Positions 48,003-58,089 of a stretch of DNA of 64,000 bases are shown one piece after another. The notes beneath the pieces are model-generated. The model worked only from the letters and a program-made list of their open reading frames with translations. It was not told the origin of the DNA and did no database searches. This stretch comes from Candidatus Poribacteria bacterium (lineage in GTDB: Bacteria; Poribacteria; WGA-4E; GCA-2687025), in contig BPJZ01000013.1 in assembly GCA_026004875.1 (NCBI GenBank), positions 1 through 64,000 on the forward strand, in the 5' to 3' direction. A program made the position numbers and the translations under genes. The first letter of the stretch is position 1; every line of letters starts with the position of its first letter.

Positions 48003-50592
48003 TTACTCCTCCCAACTCTCAACAGAAAGCGGCGCACCGGCGAGGACACAAACCGTTCCGTGGAAAAGGACCGCCTGTCCCTCGGCGGCCGCGGAAACTT
48101 CAGAGCCGCCTAATCGGACGGCGAGCCGTCCCGGCGAGAACCCTAACTCGATCCGCTTGAGGCGGAGCTCCCCCTCGAGCAGCTCAACGACCACTTCAGA
48201 GCGGCCGACCTGGCGCCGCTGGTGAAGCCGACCCCATCCGGAGTCCACCGAAAAGAAGCAACAGAACTCCTCCGGCCAGAGCCGAGGCGCAAAAGTGAGC
48301 GTCTCGTTTGGCGCGGAGTACCAGAAATCGGCCAGCGCCAGCAGCAGACTGTACGAGGCCAACGCCCGCGCGTAGTGATGGCCGCACTCAAACTCATTCC
48401 ACGGATTTCGCCGTGTGCCGTCGTGCCGATCTCGCACGGCCTTGACGATCGCTAGGCCCTCTTCGAGGTAGCCTTCGTAGATCAGGTGGCTGGCGACCTG
48501 GTACTCGATCCCCGTCCAGACCTCGTCGGAGTAGACGAACGGAAGCCCGGGACGCTCCCCGTGGGGCCAGGTGGCTAACAGCAACCCCGCTTCGTCGTTG
48601 AGCGCGTAAATCCGTTGGGGATTGGCGTGGTCCATCAGCGAGGGTTTCCAATTGTACCGGAAGACGGAGGCGATCGCCCGGCGGACGTGGTCGGGATCGA
48701 GCAGGTCTCCCAGCCGGAGCATTCGGGCGTACCACTGCCCGATCAGTTGATCAGAAAGGCATCCCCGCCCGTACTGATAGACCGGATAGTCGGGGATCAC
48801 CGGATCGCGGCGCGGCTCCACGGGGTTGGGGCTAAGCCGCCAGGCGTCGAACTGCACCTGCTGAGTGTAGTATTCGCCGTTGAAGAGCATCTCGTCCAGC
48901 TTCTGCCGTCCGCTTTCAAAGATGCGGCGGTAGGTTTGGGCCTGCTCCTCCTCGCCCAATGCGCGGGCCATCTCCTCGGCGGCGCGGAGCGCTCCCAGGT
49001 AAAAGCTGCCCAACATCGAGTTGGGACCGAAGAACTCGATGTCGTAGGTGTTGTGTTGGACTCCTTCCATCACGCCGTCCTGGTCGGGGTCCCAGTACTT
49101 CCAGGCGTACTCCAACGCTCGACGTACCGAGGGCCAAAGCTTTCGGAGCCATTCGGTGTCGCCGCAGATCTGCCATTCGCGATAGACCTTCATCACCCCG
49201 CCCAGCTGCCCGTCGGCAGCGGCGTGAAAGCTGGCGTCCGGGATCACCCCCAGCGGCAGCGGCATCCGGAAGGTCATGTGCCCGTCCTCGTGGAGGTTGA
49301 TCTTGTAGTCCGCCTCCCGGACGGAGCGCTCCAACTGCGGAAAGAGATAGGGGAGCGCCTGAGCGTAGTTCCAGACGTGAGTGCAGGTCCCCTCGCAGCA
49401 GCCGGCGCCGGGGCTACACCCTTCAAAGGCGTAAAAGGTCCCGTCCTCCAGGCGAAGACAGGTGGGCGACTTGAGGATGGACAGGTTCGCCGAGATCGCG
49501 TCCAGGACCGACTCCGGCAGCGTGGAGCTGAACAGTGCCTCTTGGAACTGACGGGTCTTCGCCTCCAAGCGATCGGCGTGGCGGGCAAGATACTCCGCGA
49601 CCGCGGTCACGCTTTCAAAACGAGTGGCGTAGTAGTTTCGCCAAGTCGGCTTCGGTTCCACTCGATCCCAGTACTTTTCGAAGATCGGGTTGTACCAGAG
49701 CATCCACACAGGCAGGCCGATCGACTCTTCTGGCTCCAACGTGACCGACAACGCGATGGTGCCCACGTCGGTTCCCTCGGAGCGTTCTGCCGGCTCGCGC
49801 ACCTCCACAAAGGCGTCCTCGGCGACCTGATCCCAAAAGCGATGGAGCTCGTCGAACCAGCCGCCCCGGTACCAGTGGGTCTGAACCCGAATGGGAGCAT
49901 AAGGGGTGACCAGGGCTAGCTCCCCGTAGCGGGGCGAGTCCGGCGCGTGCCTCTGGGTGGTCATCAGCAGCCCCTGGACGCCCTCGCCCTCCCAGTACTC
50001 GATCCTCCCGTTTCCGACCTCCGGGTGGCCGGTCCGGTTTTCCAGGTTCGCGTAGAGAACGGCACGGACCGGCACCGGCTGTCGGTTGTGAAGCCGAACG
50101 GTGAACAGCGCCGCCGGCAGGCCCGAATCGTCCGGATCACCGGGAATAAACGGGTTATAAGCCTCTAAAGCCACGTCCAGCGGCACCTTGGGATCCTCTA
50201 GGTCCAGACGGGCAAAGGGAAAGGCCCCTGTAAAAGTCGCCCGCGGGAAGCGAGGAAGCCCCGCACCGGTTGCGCGATCCACCCCTGACCCCCAGTGAGT
50301 GAAGTCGGAGCCCCCCCACCGGCCCTTGAAGGACCCGAGCCACACCGGGAGCGCCCTCCGCTTGCGCATAGAGCGAAAAGAAGGTGAACCGAAAGGTCAG
50401 CCCCTTGGCGGGACGATTGAAAATCTCGAAGTCGCGAAGCTGTCCCCAGCCGCCTAGCGAAAGGCATCCTGTGCCGATCCCCCCAAGGGGAAAGGCGATG
50501 TTGTCCAGTTGGCGTCCCTGGTAGCGCTTGGGCCCCCCGCGTCGGAACAACTCCTCCTGAGGATAGGGAATTTGCGGATTGCGCGTCCGCAT
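48003..50592 (-). CDS. GH116 glycosidase (GBA2-type glucosylceramidase/beta-glucosidase), frameshift near N-terminus
   Basis: About 860 residues. The N-terminal beta domain carries NIAFPLGGIGTGCLSLGGWG and LRDFEIFNRPAKGLTFRF, a hallmark of the family. A shift between 50330 and 50370 (AQAEGA to LPVWLGSFKGRWGG) interrupts it. The catalytic (alpha/alpha)6 barrel has CEGTCTHVWNYAQALPYLFP, the likely nucleophile Glu in GVMEGVQHNTYDIEFFGPNS, and the likely acid/base Asp in GCLSDQLIGQWYARML. It ends with a short beta tail at 48003. Such enzymes cleave beta-glucosides or beta-xylosides or glucosylceramide. No signal peptide. RBS AAAGGAG precedes ATG 50592; it lies 10 bp upstream of rlmB. Confidence 0.92.
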
Positions 50593-50909
50593 GCAGGAGC
50601 TCCTTTCCCAGTCCGGTGGATCGCATGGCCGTTGCCTGCTCTTCTTCTGCGAGGTGAGCGAGCGTCACACCGTGAATGTATTCGTTTTTGGTCCTTCTGT
50701 CACGAAAAAATTCCCCCCTCCTGGCTGAGAACGCTGTAAAATCTCTGCGAAAGGAGAGCAGGCTCCGCGCGAACTTTCTTTTGACGCCTTGCGGAGCCAG
50801 TGGTACGATTCCTCGGCGCAAAAAAACACGGCAGATCGAAGCAGGCATCCCCGATTTCGACACCAGAGAGAGGTTCCCTAGCAGATCCCGCACGCGGAGG
50901 TGAACCGCC
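50593..50909. other. Divergent intergenic region between GH116 and the HIRAN-like gene
   Basis: 316 bases with no credible gene. It contains the 50781 promoter for the plus-strand gene, an AT-rich patch TCACGAAAAAATTCC near 50700, and AAAGGAG for GH116 on the other strand. Confidence 0.6.
50781..50809 (+). promoter_or_regulatory. Promoter candidate for the HIRAN-like gene
   Basis: TTGACG (50781-50786), exactly 17 bp, TACGAT (50804-50809). The -35 is the same as in the rRNA P2 promoter. Transcription would start about 95 bases before the TTG start codon. Confidence 0.5.
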
Positions 50910-51401
50910 TTGGAACTGGAAGCCTTTGAAACGACCGTCCATCGCTACGAGGAGTTTGGGTCGCCGACGATCACCCCAGGCGAGCAGGTCTTCCTTTACC
51001 GGCGAATGCAAGACGCCCACGATCCCAGCCTGATCGCCGTCATCAACGAACGGCAGCAGGTACTGGGCTATCTGGACTACGAGGTGGCCCGCTCAATTGT
51101 GCTTCCGGCGATCAAGGAGGGGACCCGATTTCAGTGCACCGTTTTGAGCGAGCCGAAGGGGGGCACCTTCCAGATTCAGATCACGCCGGTCTCTCAGTCC
51201 ACCGTCAACGAAATCCTCTCTCGCCGGAGCAGCCTTCGGCGGCAGGCCTCCGGTCTGCCCCCTCTGGCCGGAGTCTTCGATGAGGACGAAGAGCTGTTCG
51301 ATATCGGCGAAGACGAGGAGGACGAGGAGCTGGACGAGTTGCTCGGTGGGCTGGACGCGATTGACGAAGAGCCCCTCGACGGGGGCGACGAAGACGAGTA
51401 G
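50910..51401 (+). CDS. HIRAN-like domain protein with long acidic tail
   Basis: 163 residues. Residues 20-90 resemble a HIRAN-type beta fold: GEQVFLYRRMQDAHDPSLIA, VINERQQVLGYLDYEVARSI, then LPAIKEGTRFQCTVLSEPKG. HIRAN domains bind single-stranded DNA 3' ends or damaged DNA, usually inside helicases; here it is alone. Residues 120-163 are extremely acidic (DEDEELFDIGEDEEDEELDE), which could mimic nucleic acid or contact a basic partner. TTG 50910 follows a perfect GGAGGTGA. Domain assignment is by eye and tentative. Confidence 0.6.
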   Translation: MELEAFETTVHRYEEFGSPTITPGEQVFLYRRMQDAHDPSLIAVINERQQVLGYLDYEVARSIVLPAIKEGTRFQCTVLSEPKGGTFQIQITPVSQSTVNEILSRRSSLRRQASGLPPLAGVFDEDEELFDIGEDEEDEELDELLGGLDAIDEEPLDGGDEDE

Positions 51402-51501
51402 CCCTTCCTGGAACTCCCCCTATCCCTCCCCCGCTTTCGGATCGGCGGCTATTTCTTAACGAAGATTGTGTATCCGTTCACAAGTGGGAGGGGGTTTTTT
51501 C

Positions 51502-52959
51502 ATGGCTACAACAACCGCTGCGGAGCGTGCCGGTGCTGGGACCGTTCCCCCTTGGCGGCGTTGGGGCGTGGTCCTGGGGGCGTTGATCATTCAGTTGATC
51601 TTAGGGACCGTTTACTCGTTTAGCATCTTCATCGTTCCCTTCGAGCAGGCCTTCGGGTGGACCCGGACTCAAGTCTCGCTGACGTTCAGCATTACCTTGG
51701 CCGTCTTTGCTCTCTCGATGGTGTTGGCCGGGAACATTCAAGATGAGCGGGGGCCGCGGTTCACGGCCCTGTTGAGCGCGTTATTTTTGGGCGTGGCCTT
51801 TTTGGCGGTCAGTCAGATGACCTCGCTGGTGGCGATCTATCTGGTGCACGGCCTGGCGACCGCAGGGATCGTCGTGCTCTTGCTGATGTTGTTGCGGATG
51901 GTGGCTCAGGATCCGAGCGCTCCGTTTTGGGAATCGCTCCGGTTTGCTGTAGTCGTCGGAGTCACCGTTGTTTCGGTTCTGGTGGCTCAGCGGTTCATCA
52001 CCGGGGGAGCGGAGAATTCGCTTTGGATGCTCTATCTGACCTATGGCGTTCTGGGCGGGGCGGGGATTGGATTTGGCTACGTCTCCCCCATTGCGGCGTG
52101 CGTCAAGTGGTTTCCTCGGCAGCGAGGACTAATCACGGGGGTTGCGGTGGCCGGGTTTGGCGGTGGTTCGATGATCTTTGCGCCAACGGCCAGCTGGACG
52201 GTCGAGCAGGTGGGTTGGTCGGTCTTCTTCCTGATCCACGGGATAGTCTCAGCAGTCGGGTTGACGATTGGAGCGCTATTGTTGCAGAACCCCCCTCCTG
52301 GGTATGAGGAGGCTCAGGCCTCGCCGGTCCGTGCGGATACTTCCCCTTTCGAGACGCGTCGGGCGGAGGAGTACACCTGGGAGGAGATGCTCCGGACGGG
52401 TCGATTTTGGCAGCTCTGGGTGATGTTCATCTTTGGCGGAACGGCGGGGTTGATGACGATCGGTCAGCTTAAGCCCTATGGGTTGCTCAAAGGGATGACC
52501 TCCACCTCTGCGTCGCTGGCGGTGACCGTCCTGGCAGCGACCAACGCTCTGGGTCGAATCGCCTGGGGGGCGATCTCCGACCGGATCGGTCGGAACCGTG
52601 CAATGTTTCTGATGTTTGGCCTCCAGGGGGCGATGATGCTCCTGAGCGGCTTGGATCTCTTCTCGGGGGATGCTATCTTCCTGGTTGCCGCGTGGGTCGG
52701 GTTCCATTTTGGGGGCATCTTTGCGCTCTTCCCTTCGGCGACGGCAGACGCCTTTGGTACCCGCGGGTTGGGGACCAACTACGGCTTTGTCTTTACCGCC
52801 TACGGTGTCGCCGCGATTGTGGGGAACAGCGTTGCCGCTCGCGTATACGATCTGACAGGGAGTTACACTTCGGCGTTTCTGTTTGCAGGGGTGCTTTGTC
52901 TTGCGGCTTCGGCAATTGCGCTGCTTGGCGGACGTCGGACCCCGGCCTACGCGCGCTGA
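51502..52959 (+). CDS. MFS transporter, OFA (oxalate/formate antiporter) type
   Basis: About 485 residues with 12 membrane helices. It has the OFA pattern LILGTVYSFSIFIVPFEQAF with WTRTQVSLTFSI, GNIQDERGPR in the cytoplasmic 2-3 loop, YGVLGGAGIGFGYVSPIAAC followed by VKWFPRQRGLITGVAVAGFG, and GRIAWGAISDRIGRNRAMFL in the second half. A 55-residue segment WESLRFAVVVGVTVVSVLVA is an extra hydrophobic insert between helices 4 and 5. It would exchange a small organic anion such as oxalate, formate or another carboxylate. ATG 51502 follows GGGAGGGGG; the in-frame codon at 51466 has no RBS. The next gene begins 41 bp after the stop. Confidence 0.88.
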   Translation: MATTTAAERAGAGTVPPWRRWGVVLGALIIQLILGTVYSFSIFIVPFEQAFGWTRTQVSLTFSITLAVFALSMVLAGNIQDERGPRFTALLSALFLGVAFLAVSQMTSLVAIYLVHGLATAGIVVLLLMLLRMVAQDPSAPFWESLRFAVVVGVTVVSVLVAQRFITGGAENSLWMLYLTYGVLGGAGIGFGYVSPIAACVKWFPRQRGLITGVAVAGFGGGSMIFAPTASWTVEQVGWSVFFLIHGIVSAVGLTIGALLLQNPPPGYEEAQASPVRADTSPFETRRAEEYTWEEMLRTGRFWQLWVMFIFGGTAGLMTIGQLKPYGLLKGMTSTSASLAVTVLAATNALGRIAWGAISDRIGRNRAMFLMFGLQGAMMLLSGLDLFSGDAIFLVAAWVGFHFGGIFALFPSATADAFGTRGLGTNYGFVFTAYGVAAIVGNSVAARVYDLTGSYTSAFLFAGVLCLAASAIALLGGRRTPAYAR

Positions 52960-53000
52960 GGGGAAAGGCCAATCGGACCTGTCTGGAGAGGAGGAGGCGG

Positions 53001-55355
53001 TTGCAAAGGGTGTGGGCTATTGTGGGAGCCTTGTGGGCGGCGACGGCGCTAGGCGGTGAAGCTTCTCGTTCTTTGCTTCCCCTGGGAGGGGCGGCTTGGA
53101 GGCCTGCGGGGGACGCGGAGGCGGTCTGGACCGACGCCGAAGGGGCGACGTTCTCCTGTCGTTTTACCGAGGAGGGTGAGCGGGCCTATTGGGACTTGGA
53201 GGCACGCCTGGATCTAAGTGCCTACGGGCGCTTTACGCTGGCGCTGAGCGCCTCTGGCGCCGAGAAGGTCCGGCAGGGAACCCTTTACTTTCGCTCCGGC
53301 GGGGGATGGTACGGTGCTTGGTTCCCTCTTCGGGAGGGCGAGCAGCGGATCTCTCTTCCTCGTCATCTCTTTCGTCCAGAGGGGCGCCCCGCGGGATGGG
53401 ATCGCGTGGACGGGGTGCGTCTCTCCTTCTGGAAAGGGGCGCCGGGCAAGGCGACGGTTCGGTGGACCGAGTTCACCGCCCATCGGGACCCGATCGTGAT
53501 CGTCCAGGGGGGACGAAACCGCGAGTGGGAATCAGTTCGCCAGTTTGCTGGATACCTCGCCGGGCTGCTGGAGGACGCCGGAGTTCCGGTCAGCAGCGTT
53601 GAGGAGCGAGATGTCGCCCAGGGGGTTCTTCAAGCGGAACAGGTTGCGGTCTTCCCCTACAACCCGGAGATGGACCCGGCGGCGGTTCGAGCCGTGGAGC
53701 GCTGGTTAGACGGGGGCGGTCGGGCGATCTTTTGTTATCAGATTCCTGAATCTATCGCCCAAAGGTTAGGGATCGAAGGGCTTTCCTGGCGCCAGGCCGA
53801 AAGGGAGGGTGAGTTTGCCCTTCTCCGGTTGGAGCGACGCTGGGGCCTTCCCGAGGAGGTCTATCAGGGTTCCTGGAACGTCCAGATTCCGGAGCTCGGA
53901 GAGGCCGAGGTGCTTGGCGTCTGGGCAGACGCTGAGGGACGGCCTTCTGGAACTCCAGGGGTCACCTGGCATCCAAAGGGAGTTTTTATTGGGCACGTTT
54001 TGACGATCTCCGATCGGACCGCCAAGCAGCGGCTGTTGCTTGCGTTGATCGCCTCGCTTCGACCTGAGCTGGAGGGGTCGCTGGCCGACTGGTTGACGGC
54101 ACGTTTGGGCCAGCTAGGCGAGCTGACCAGTTGGGAGGAGACGGAGCGGTTCCTCGCGGAGCGGCAGCAGGCGCTTTCGCCGGAGCAGCGGGAGCAGCTC
54201 ATGGCGTTTCAAGAGGCGGCTCAATCGGCCCGTCGAGAGGCGCAGGAGGCACGGGCGCGCGGAGCGTTCGATCGGTTCCTGGAGTCCTACTATCGGGCGC
54301 GGGAGGCGCTCGCTTCGGCCTATTACTCCAGCTTGATCCCCTGGACCGAGGGGTTCCGGGCCGTTTGGTGTCACGACGCGCGAGGGGTTCCCGGGTGGAG
54401 CTGGGAGCAGGCGCTCCGCTACCTTAAGGAACACGGGTTTCACGCTGTGTTTCCGAACATGCTCTGGGGAGGGTTGGCTTACTATCCAAGCGAGGTGCTT
54501 CCTCATGCCCCGGAGGTTCAAGAGGGGCGCGATCTCATCGCCGAGTGCCTGGAGGCCGCTCGAGCGGTCGGGATCGAGGTGCACGTCTGGAAGGTCAACT
54601 GGAACCTGAGCACGGCTCCGCCGGAGTTTGTCGAACGGATGCGCCGCGAAGGACGGCTCCAAGCCGACCGGGACGGGCGCGAAATCCCCTGGCTGAGCCC
54701 TTCCCATCCGGCCAACTTTCAGATGGAGCTGGAGTCGCTCCTGGAGGTCGTGCGCAACTACCCGGTGGATGGGATCCATTTTGACTACATCCGTTATCCT
54801 CACGATCAAGCGGACTACAGCCCCGGCGCGCGGGAGCGTTTTGAGGCGGCCGTGGGGCAGCGGGTGCGCCGCTGGCCGGAGGACGTGTTGCGCGGAGGAC
54901 CGTTGTACGAGCGCTTTGCCGACTGGCGCCGGGAGCAGATCACCCGTCTGGTTCGCGCCGTCAGCCAAGAGGCGCGGAAGATTCGCCCGGGGATCAAGAT
55001 TTCCGCCGCCGTCTTTCGGGATTACCCCAACTGTCGAGAAACGGTCGGGCAGGACTGGGTCGCCTGGGCACAGGCGGGCTACCTTGATTTCGTCTGTCCC
55101 ATGAACTACCTGGCGGACAACTCGGTCTTTCGGCGGACGGTTCGAATGCAGTTGGAACACCTAGGCGGGGCGGTGCCGCTCATCAGCGGGATCGGCGCTT
55201 CGGCGCCGGGGCTGGCGCCTGAGGTAACCACCACTCAAGCCTGGATCGCCCGTCAGCTGGGGGCCGCCGGCTTCATCCTCTTCAACTATGACCGTTCTTT
55301 AGTTCAGGAGCATCTTCCCGCCTTCTCGCTGGGTCTGACGCGGCCTCAACCCTGA
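53001..55355 (+). CDS. Secreted GHL10-like (DUF187-type) putative glycoside hydrolase
   Basis: 784 residues. A signal peptide (VWAIVGALWAATALGGEASR) precedes an N-terminal beta-sandwich (YWDLEARLDLSAYGRFTLAL, carbohydrate-binding-like). Residues 170-330 form a Rossmann-like domain (DPIVIVQGGRNREWESVRQF, RAVERWLDGGGRAIFCYQIP). A helical linker and a C-terminal GHL10-type TIM barrel follow: RAVWCHDARGVPGWSWEQAL, LKEHGFHAVFPNMLWGGLAY, GIEVHVWKVNWNLS and the signature DGIHFDYIRYPHDQADY with Asp and Tyr at the putative active site. TTG 53001 is chosen because GGAGAGGAGGAGG lies just before it. It is probably periplasmic or secreted and acts on polysaccharide. It overlaps the convergent rfbB by 74 bases. 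Confidence 0.85.
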   Translation: MQRVWAIVGALWAATALGGEASRSLLPLGGAAWRPAGDAEAVWTDAEGATFSCRFTEEGERAYWDLEARLDLSAYGRFTLALSASGAEKVRQGTLYFRSGGGWYGAWFPLREGEQRISLPRHLFRPEGRPAGWDRVDGVRLSFWKGAPGKATVRWTEFTAHRDPIVIVQGGRNREWESVRQFAGYLAGLLEDAGVPVSSVEERDVAQGVLQAEQVAVFPYNPEMDPAAVRAVERWLDGGGRAIFCYQIPESIAQRLGIEGLSWRQAEREGEFALLRLERRWGLPEEVYQGSWNVQIPELGEAEVLGVWADAEGRPSGTPGVTWHPKGVFIGHVLTISDRTAKQRLLLALIASLRPELEGSLADWLTARLGQLGELTSWEETERFLAERQQALSPEQREQLMAFQEAAQSARREAQEARARGAFDRFLESYYRAREALASAYYSSLIPWTEGFRAVWCHDARGVPGWSWEQALRYLKEHGFHAVFPNMLWGGLAYYPSEVLPHAPEVQEGRDLIAECLEAARAVGIEVHVWKVNWNLSTAPPEFVERMRREGRLQADRDGREIPWLSPSHPANFQMELESLLEVVRNYPVDGIHFDYIRYPHDQADYSPGARERFEAAVGQRVRRWPEDVLRGGPLYERFADWRREQITRLVRAVSQEARKIRPGIKISAAVFRDYPNCRETVGQDWVAWAQAGYLDFVCPMNYLADNSVFRRTVRMQLEHLGGAVPLISGIGASAPGLAPEVTTTQAWIARQLGAAGFILFNYDRSLVQEHLPAFSLGLTRPQP

Positions 55356-56379
55356 GCTCCGGGGATGACGACGAGGCAGCTCCAGCGTCCGGCAGCCGGA
55401 CCCGTTTGGCCCAGTCTAGGTGGGAAAGGTACCAGTCGAGCGTTCGTTCCAGCCCCTCTGGGAAGGGCACCTGAGGCCGCCAGCCGAGGTCCCGTTCGAT
55501 CCGGTCGGTGCGGAGGGCGTAGCGGTAGTCGTGACCAGGACGGTCCGGGACGAAGGTGACCAGTTGGGCCGTCGTCCCTGGCGGGCGCTGGAGCTTTTCG
55601 TCTAGCCGCTTGCAAAGGTGGTGAACCAGCTGGAGGTTGCTCCATTCGCTGTGGCCACCGACGCAGTATCGGGCGCCTGGGGCTCCGCGATGAAATACCA
55701 GATCAATTGCCCGACAGTGGTCCTCCACAAAGAGCCAATCCCGAACGTTCGAGCCGTCCCCGTAGATCGGTAATGGACGTCCTGCGATGCCGTTCAGGAT
55801 CATCTTGGGGAGAAACTTGTCCGGATATTGGTAAGGGCCGTAGTTGTTCGAGCAGTGAGTGATCGTCGTGTGGAGGCCGTAGGTGCGCCAGTAGGCCCGC
55901 GCGAAGTGGTCCCCCGCCGCCTTAGAAGCCGCATAGGGGTTGTTCGGACGGTAGGGAGAGTTCTCATCGAAGGCTGCTTGGTCCCCCAAGGAGCCGAACA
56001 CCTCGTCGGTGCCAACATGGTGAAACCGTCCTTGGGGTGCAAACCGACGCATGGCTTCCAACAGTACGAGGGTGCCCAACACGTTGGCGTGGGCCGTCTC
56101 CAGGGGATCGGCGATGGAGAGGTCCACGTGGCTCTGAGCGGCGGCGTGGATCACCCCCTCGAAGCGATATTCGGTAAAGAGAGCCTCGACGAGCTCCCGG
56201 TCGGAGACGTCCCCCACCACCAGCCGAAAGCGGGGATGACCCTCTAAGTCCTCGACGTTGGCTCGTCCGTAGACCAGCTTGTCCACGGCGACCAGGAGGT
56301 CCTCCGGGTGCCGTTGAAGCCAGTAACGGATCAGGTTCGAGCCGATAAACCCTGCGCCGCCGCTGATCAGGAGCCGCAT
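55282..56379 (-). CDS. rfbB: dTDP-glucose 4,6-dehydratase
   Basis: 365-residue extended SDR that converts dTDP-glucose to the 4-keto-6-deoxy sugar, a precursor of rhamnose and other deoxysugars. NAD motif SGGAGFIGSN (residues 6-15), HAAAQSHVDLSIADP, active-site T124-D125-E126 (VGTDEVFGS), Y149-x-x-x-K153 (NPYAASKAAGDH), and substrate-binding THCSNNYGPYQYPDKFLPKM with GDGSNVRDWLFVEDH. The fold should end near LDWYLSHLDW. The last 35 residues are low-complexity (AGAASSSSPELRVEAASD) and overlap the opposite hydrolase gene, so the true stop may have been missed through a base error. No rfbA, C or D gene nearby. Confidence 0.93.
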   Translation of the reverse strand: MRLLISGGAGFIGSNLIRYWLQRHPEDLLVAVDKLVYGRANVEDLEGHPRFRLVVGDVSDRELVEALFTEYRFEGVIHAAAQSHVDLSIADPLETAHANVLGTLVLLEAMRRFAPQGRFHHVGTDEVFGSLGDQAAFDENSPYRPNNPYAASKAAGDHFARAYWRTYGLHTTITHCSNNYGPYQYPDKFLPKMILNGIAGRPLPIYGDGSNVRDWLFVEDHCRAIDLVFHRGAPGARYCVGGHSEWSNLQLVHHLCKRLDEKLQRPPGTTAQLVTFVPDRPGHDYRYALRTDRIERDLGWRPQVPFPEGLERTLDWYLSHLDWAKRVRLPDAGAASSSSPELRVEAASDPARRREDAPELKNGHS

Positions 56380-56394
56380 GATCGCTCCGGCCCC

Positions 56395-57957
56395 TTATGA
56401 AGAGGCCGCCGAAGGGCCTTCGCTGCCGGGATGGGTGAGCTCCTGGTATCGCTGCTGCGCCGTCTCGTTGTCGGGGTCCAGCAGGAGAACGGTATCCAGC
56501 TCCTCGATCGCCCGTTCGGTCTCGCCCAGCTTTTCGTAGCAGTGGGCAAGCTCCATGCGAATCTCGGTGTCCTCGGGGAAGCGTTCCAGGTACTGCTCGT
56601 AGAGCGGGACGGCCTCTTCGTACAGTCCTACTTGATGGCAGATCAGCGCCAGGTTGATCCGCCCGTCCATGTCTTCAGAGTCGATTTCAACGGCGCTCCG
56701 GAGCACGTCAATGGCCTCTTGGAACTCCCCTAGCTGCCAGAGCAGGACTCCCAAGTTGCTTCGGGCCTGACTGTGGAGGGGATCCAGTTCGACCGCTTCG
56801 CGGAAGACGTCCGCGGCGGATTCGTAGTCGCCTCGCTCCACCAGCAGCTTCCCGAGGATGTTCAGCACCTCTGCGGGGGCCTGAGAGCGGCTCCGTTCCC
56901 CTTCCAGAAAGGCGATCGCCCCGTCCAGGTCGTTCTTTTCGATCATCGGGGCGAGCTTTTCTTCGAGGCGCTGGCGTTCCGCCGCCCGCTGATCCAGATC
57001 ACCGACGATGCCCAGCTCGTCCAGCGCTGCAAACGGGTCGGGAACCTCCTGTTGGGCTCGGGCCGGGTTTTCGATCCCTTGAAGGATCACTCCCTCTGGG
57101 GCGCCGACCACCGGACGGGACGGCCCCTCGCTCGGCTCTTGAGAGCTCTCCTCGGAGACCGTCTCTTCGGCGAGGTCTGCCGAGAGCGCCTCGAAATCAA
57201 GGTCCAGATCGTCCAGCTCCGAAAGGTTCTCCTCCAGGCTCTCAAAGTCGATCAGGGGGGCGGTCTCCTGAGCGGCCTCCTGCTCCGGCTGAGAACGGAT
57301 CGTCTCCAGGAGCTCCTTGGCGCGTGTATGGTCCGGCTCCAGGAGCAGGATCTCTTCGAGGACCGTTTCGGCCTCCTCGCGCCATCCGGCCTGGTTCAGC
57401 GCGTAAGCGAGCAGGATACGATGGTCCAGATCGGCCGGGTAGTCCAGCAGGTACCGCTCCAGGGAGGAGATCGCTTCGTTCCACATGCCCAGTTGCAAGA
57501 AGATCTGCCCCATATTGGCGGCGACGCGCGCGTCCTGCTGGACGGAGGGAAGGGCTTCCTGAAGTACGTCCAGGGCTTTAGTGCGCTCGCCGCTCTCCCA
57601 GAGGGCAAAGCCGTAGTTTGCCTTAATCATCCCTTCTTCGGGAAGCAGTTCGGTGGCTCGGCGGAGCGCCTCCACCGCCTCGCTATACCGTCCTTGCGCG
57701 TAATAGACGCGTCCCAGCTCGGCTAGCAGATAGCCGTCCTCGTTCTCCTCGAGGATCGGGCGGAGGTACTCCTCGGCAGCCTGCGCCCGTCCGTCGGCGA
57801 TCAGCGCCCGGATGTAACCGATCTGCGCCTCTCGGTGCTCCGGTTGTCGGTCCAGGATCGTCCTGTAGACCTGGGCGGCTTCTGCGTGTTCGCCACGGTG
57901 GGCGTGTCGTTCCGCTCGCTGCAAGAGTGTCTCGATCGTCTCGACCGTCGGAGCCAT
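56395..57957 (-). CDS. TPR-repeat protein with central acidic linker
   Basis: 520 residues. About six tetratricopeptide repeats at 10-225 (GEHAEAAQVYRTILDRQPEH, GRYSEAVEALRRATELLPEE, GMWNEAISSLERYLLDYPAD), then an acidic linker 230-345 (FESLEENLSELDDLDLDFEA), then about five more repeats at 345-505 (GDYESAADVFREAVELDPLH, GEFQEAIDVLRSAVEIDSED). No signal peptide or membrane helix. It is probably a scaffold for protein complexes. It lies 15 bp upstream of rfbB on the same strand. RBS GGAAGGGATC precedes ATG 57957. Confidence 0.88.
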   Translation of the reverse strand: MAPTVETIETLLQRAERHAHRGEHAEAAQVYRTILDRQPEHREAQIGYIRALIADGRAQAAEEYLRPILEENEDGYLLAELGRVYYAQGRYSEAVEALRRATELLPEEGMIKANYGFALWESGERTKALDVLQEALPSVQQDARVAANMGQIFLQLGMWNEAISSLERYLLDYPADLDHRILLAYALNQAGWREEAETVLEEILLLEPDHTRAKELLETIRSQPEQEAAQETAPLIDFESLEENLSELDDLDLDFEALSADLAEETVSEESSQEPSEGPSRPVVGAPEGVILQGIENPARAQQEVPDPFAALDELGIVGDLDQRAAERQRLEEKLAPMIEKNDLDGAIAFLEGERSRSQAPAEVLNILGKLLVERGDYESAADVFREAVELDPLHSQARSNLGVLLWQLGEFQEAIDVLRSAVEIDSEDMDGRINLALICHQVGLYEEAVPLYEQYLERFPEDTEIRMELAHCYEKLGETERAIEELDTVLLLDPDNETAQQRYQELTHPGSEGPSAASS

Positions 57958-58089
57958 TGTTCTTGATCCCTTCCAGCGTTCTGTTCGCCGCAGCCCTGAG
58001 GGGAGACCCCGTTCTCACACGGTTGCATCAGGAAAAATGGGCCCATCGTTGGACCTGGAGCTCGGAAAAAATTTCCGAGCGCTCTCCGC

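Noticed and set aside
48615..49919. 434-codon open frame on the plus strand
   Set aside because: Antisense to the GH116 gene; no recognisable domain or start signal.
54114..55160. 348-codon open frame on the minus strand
   Set aside because: Antisense to the GHL10-like hydrolase; Pro/Arg/Leu-rich and without motifs.
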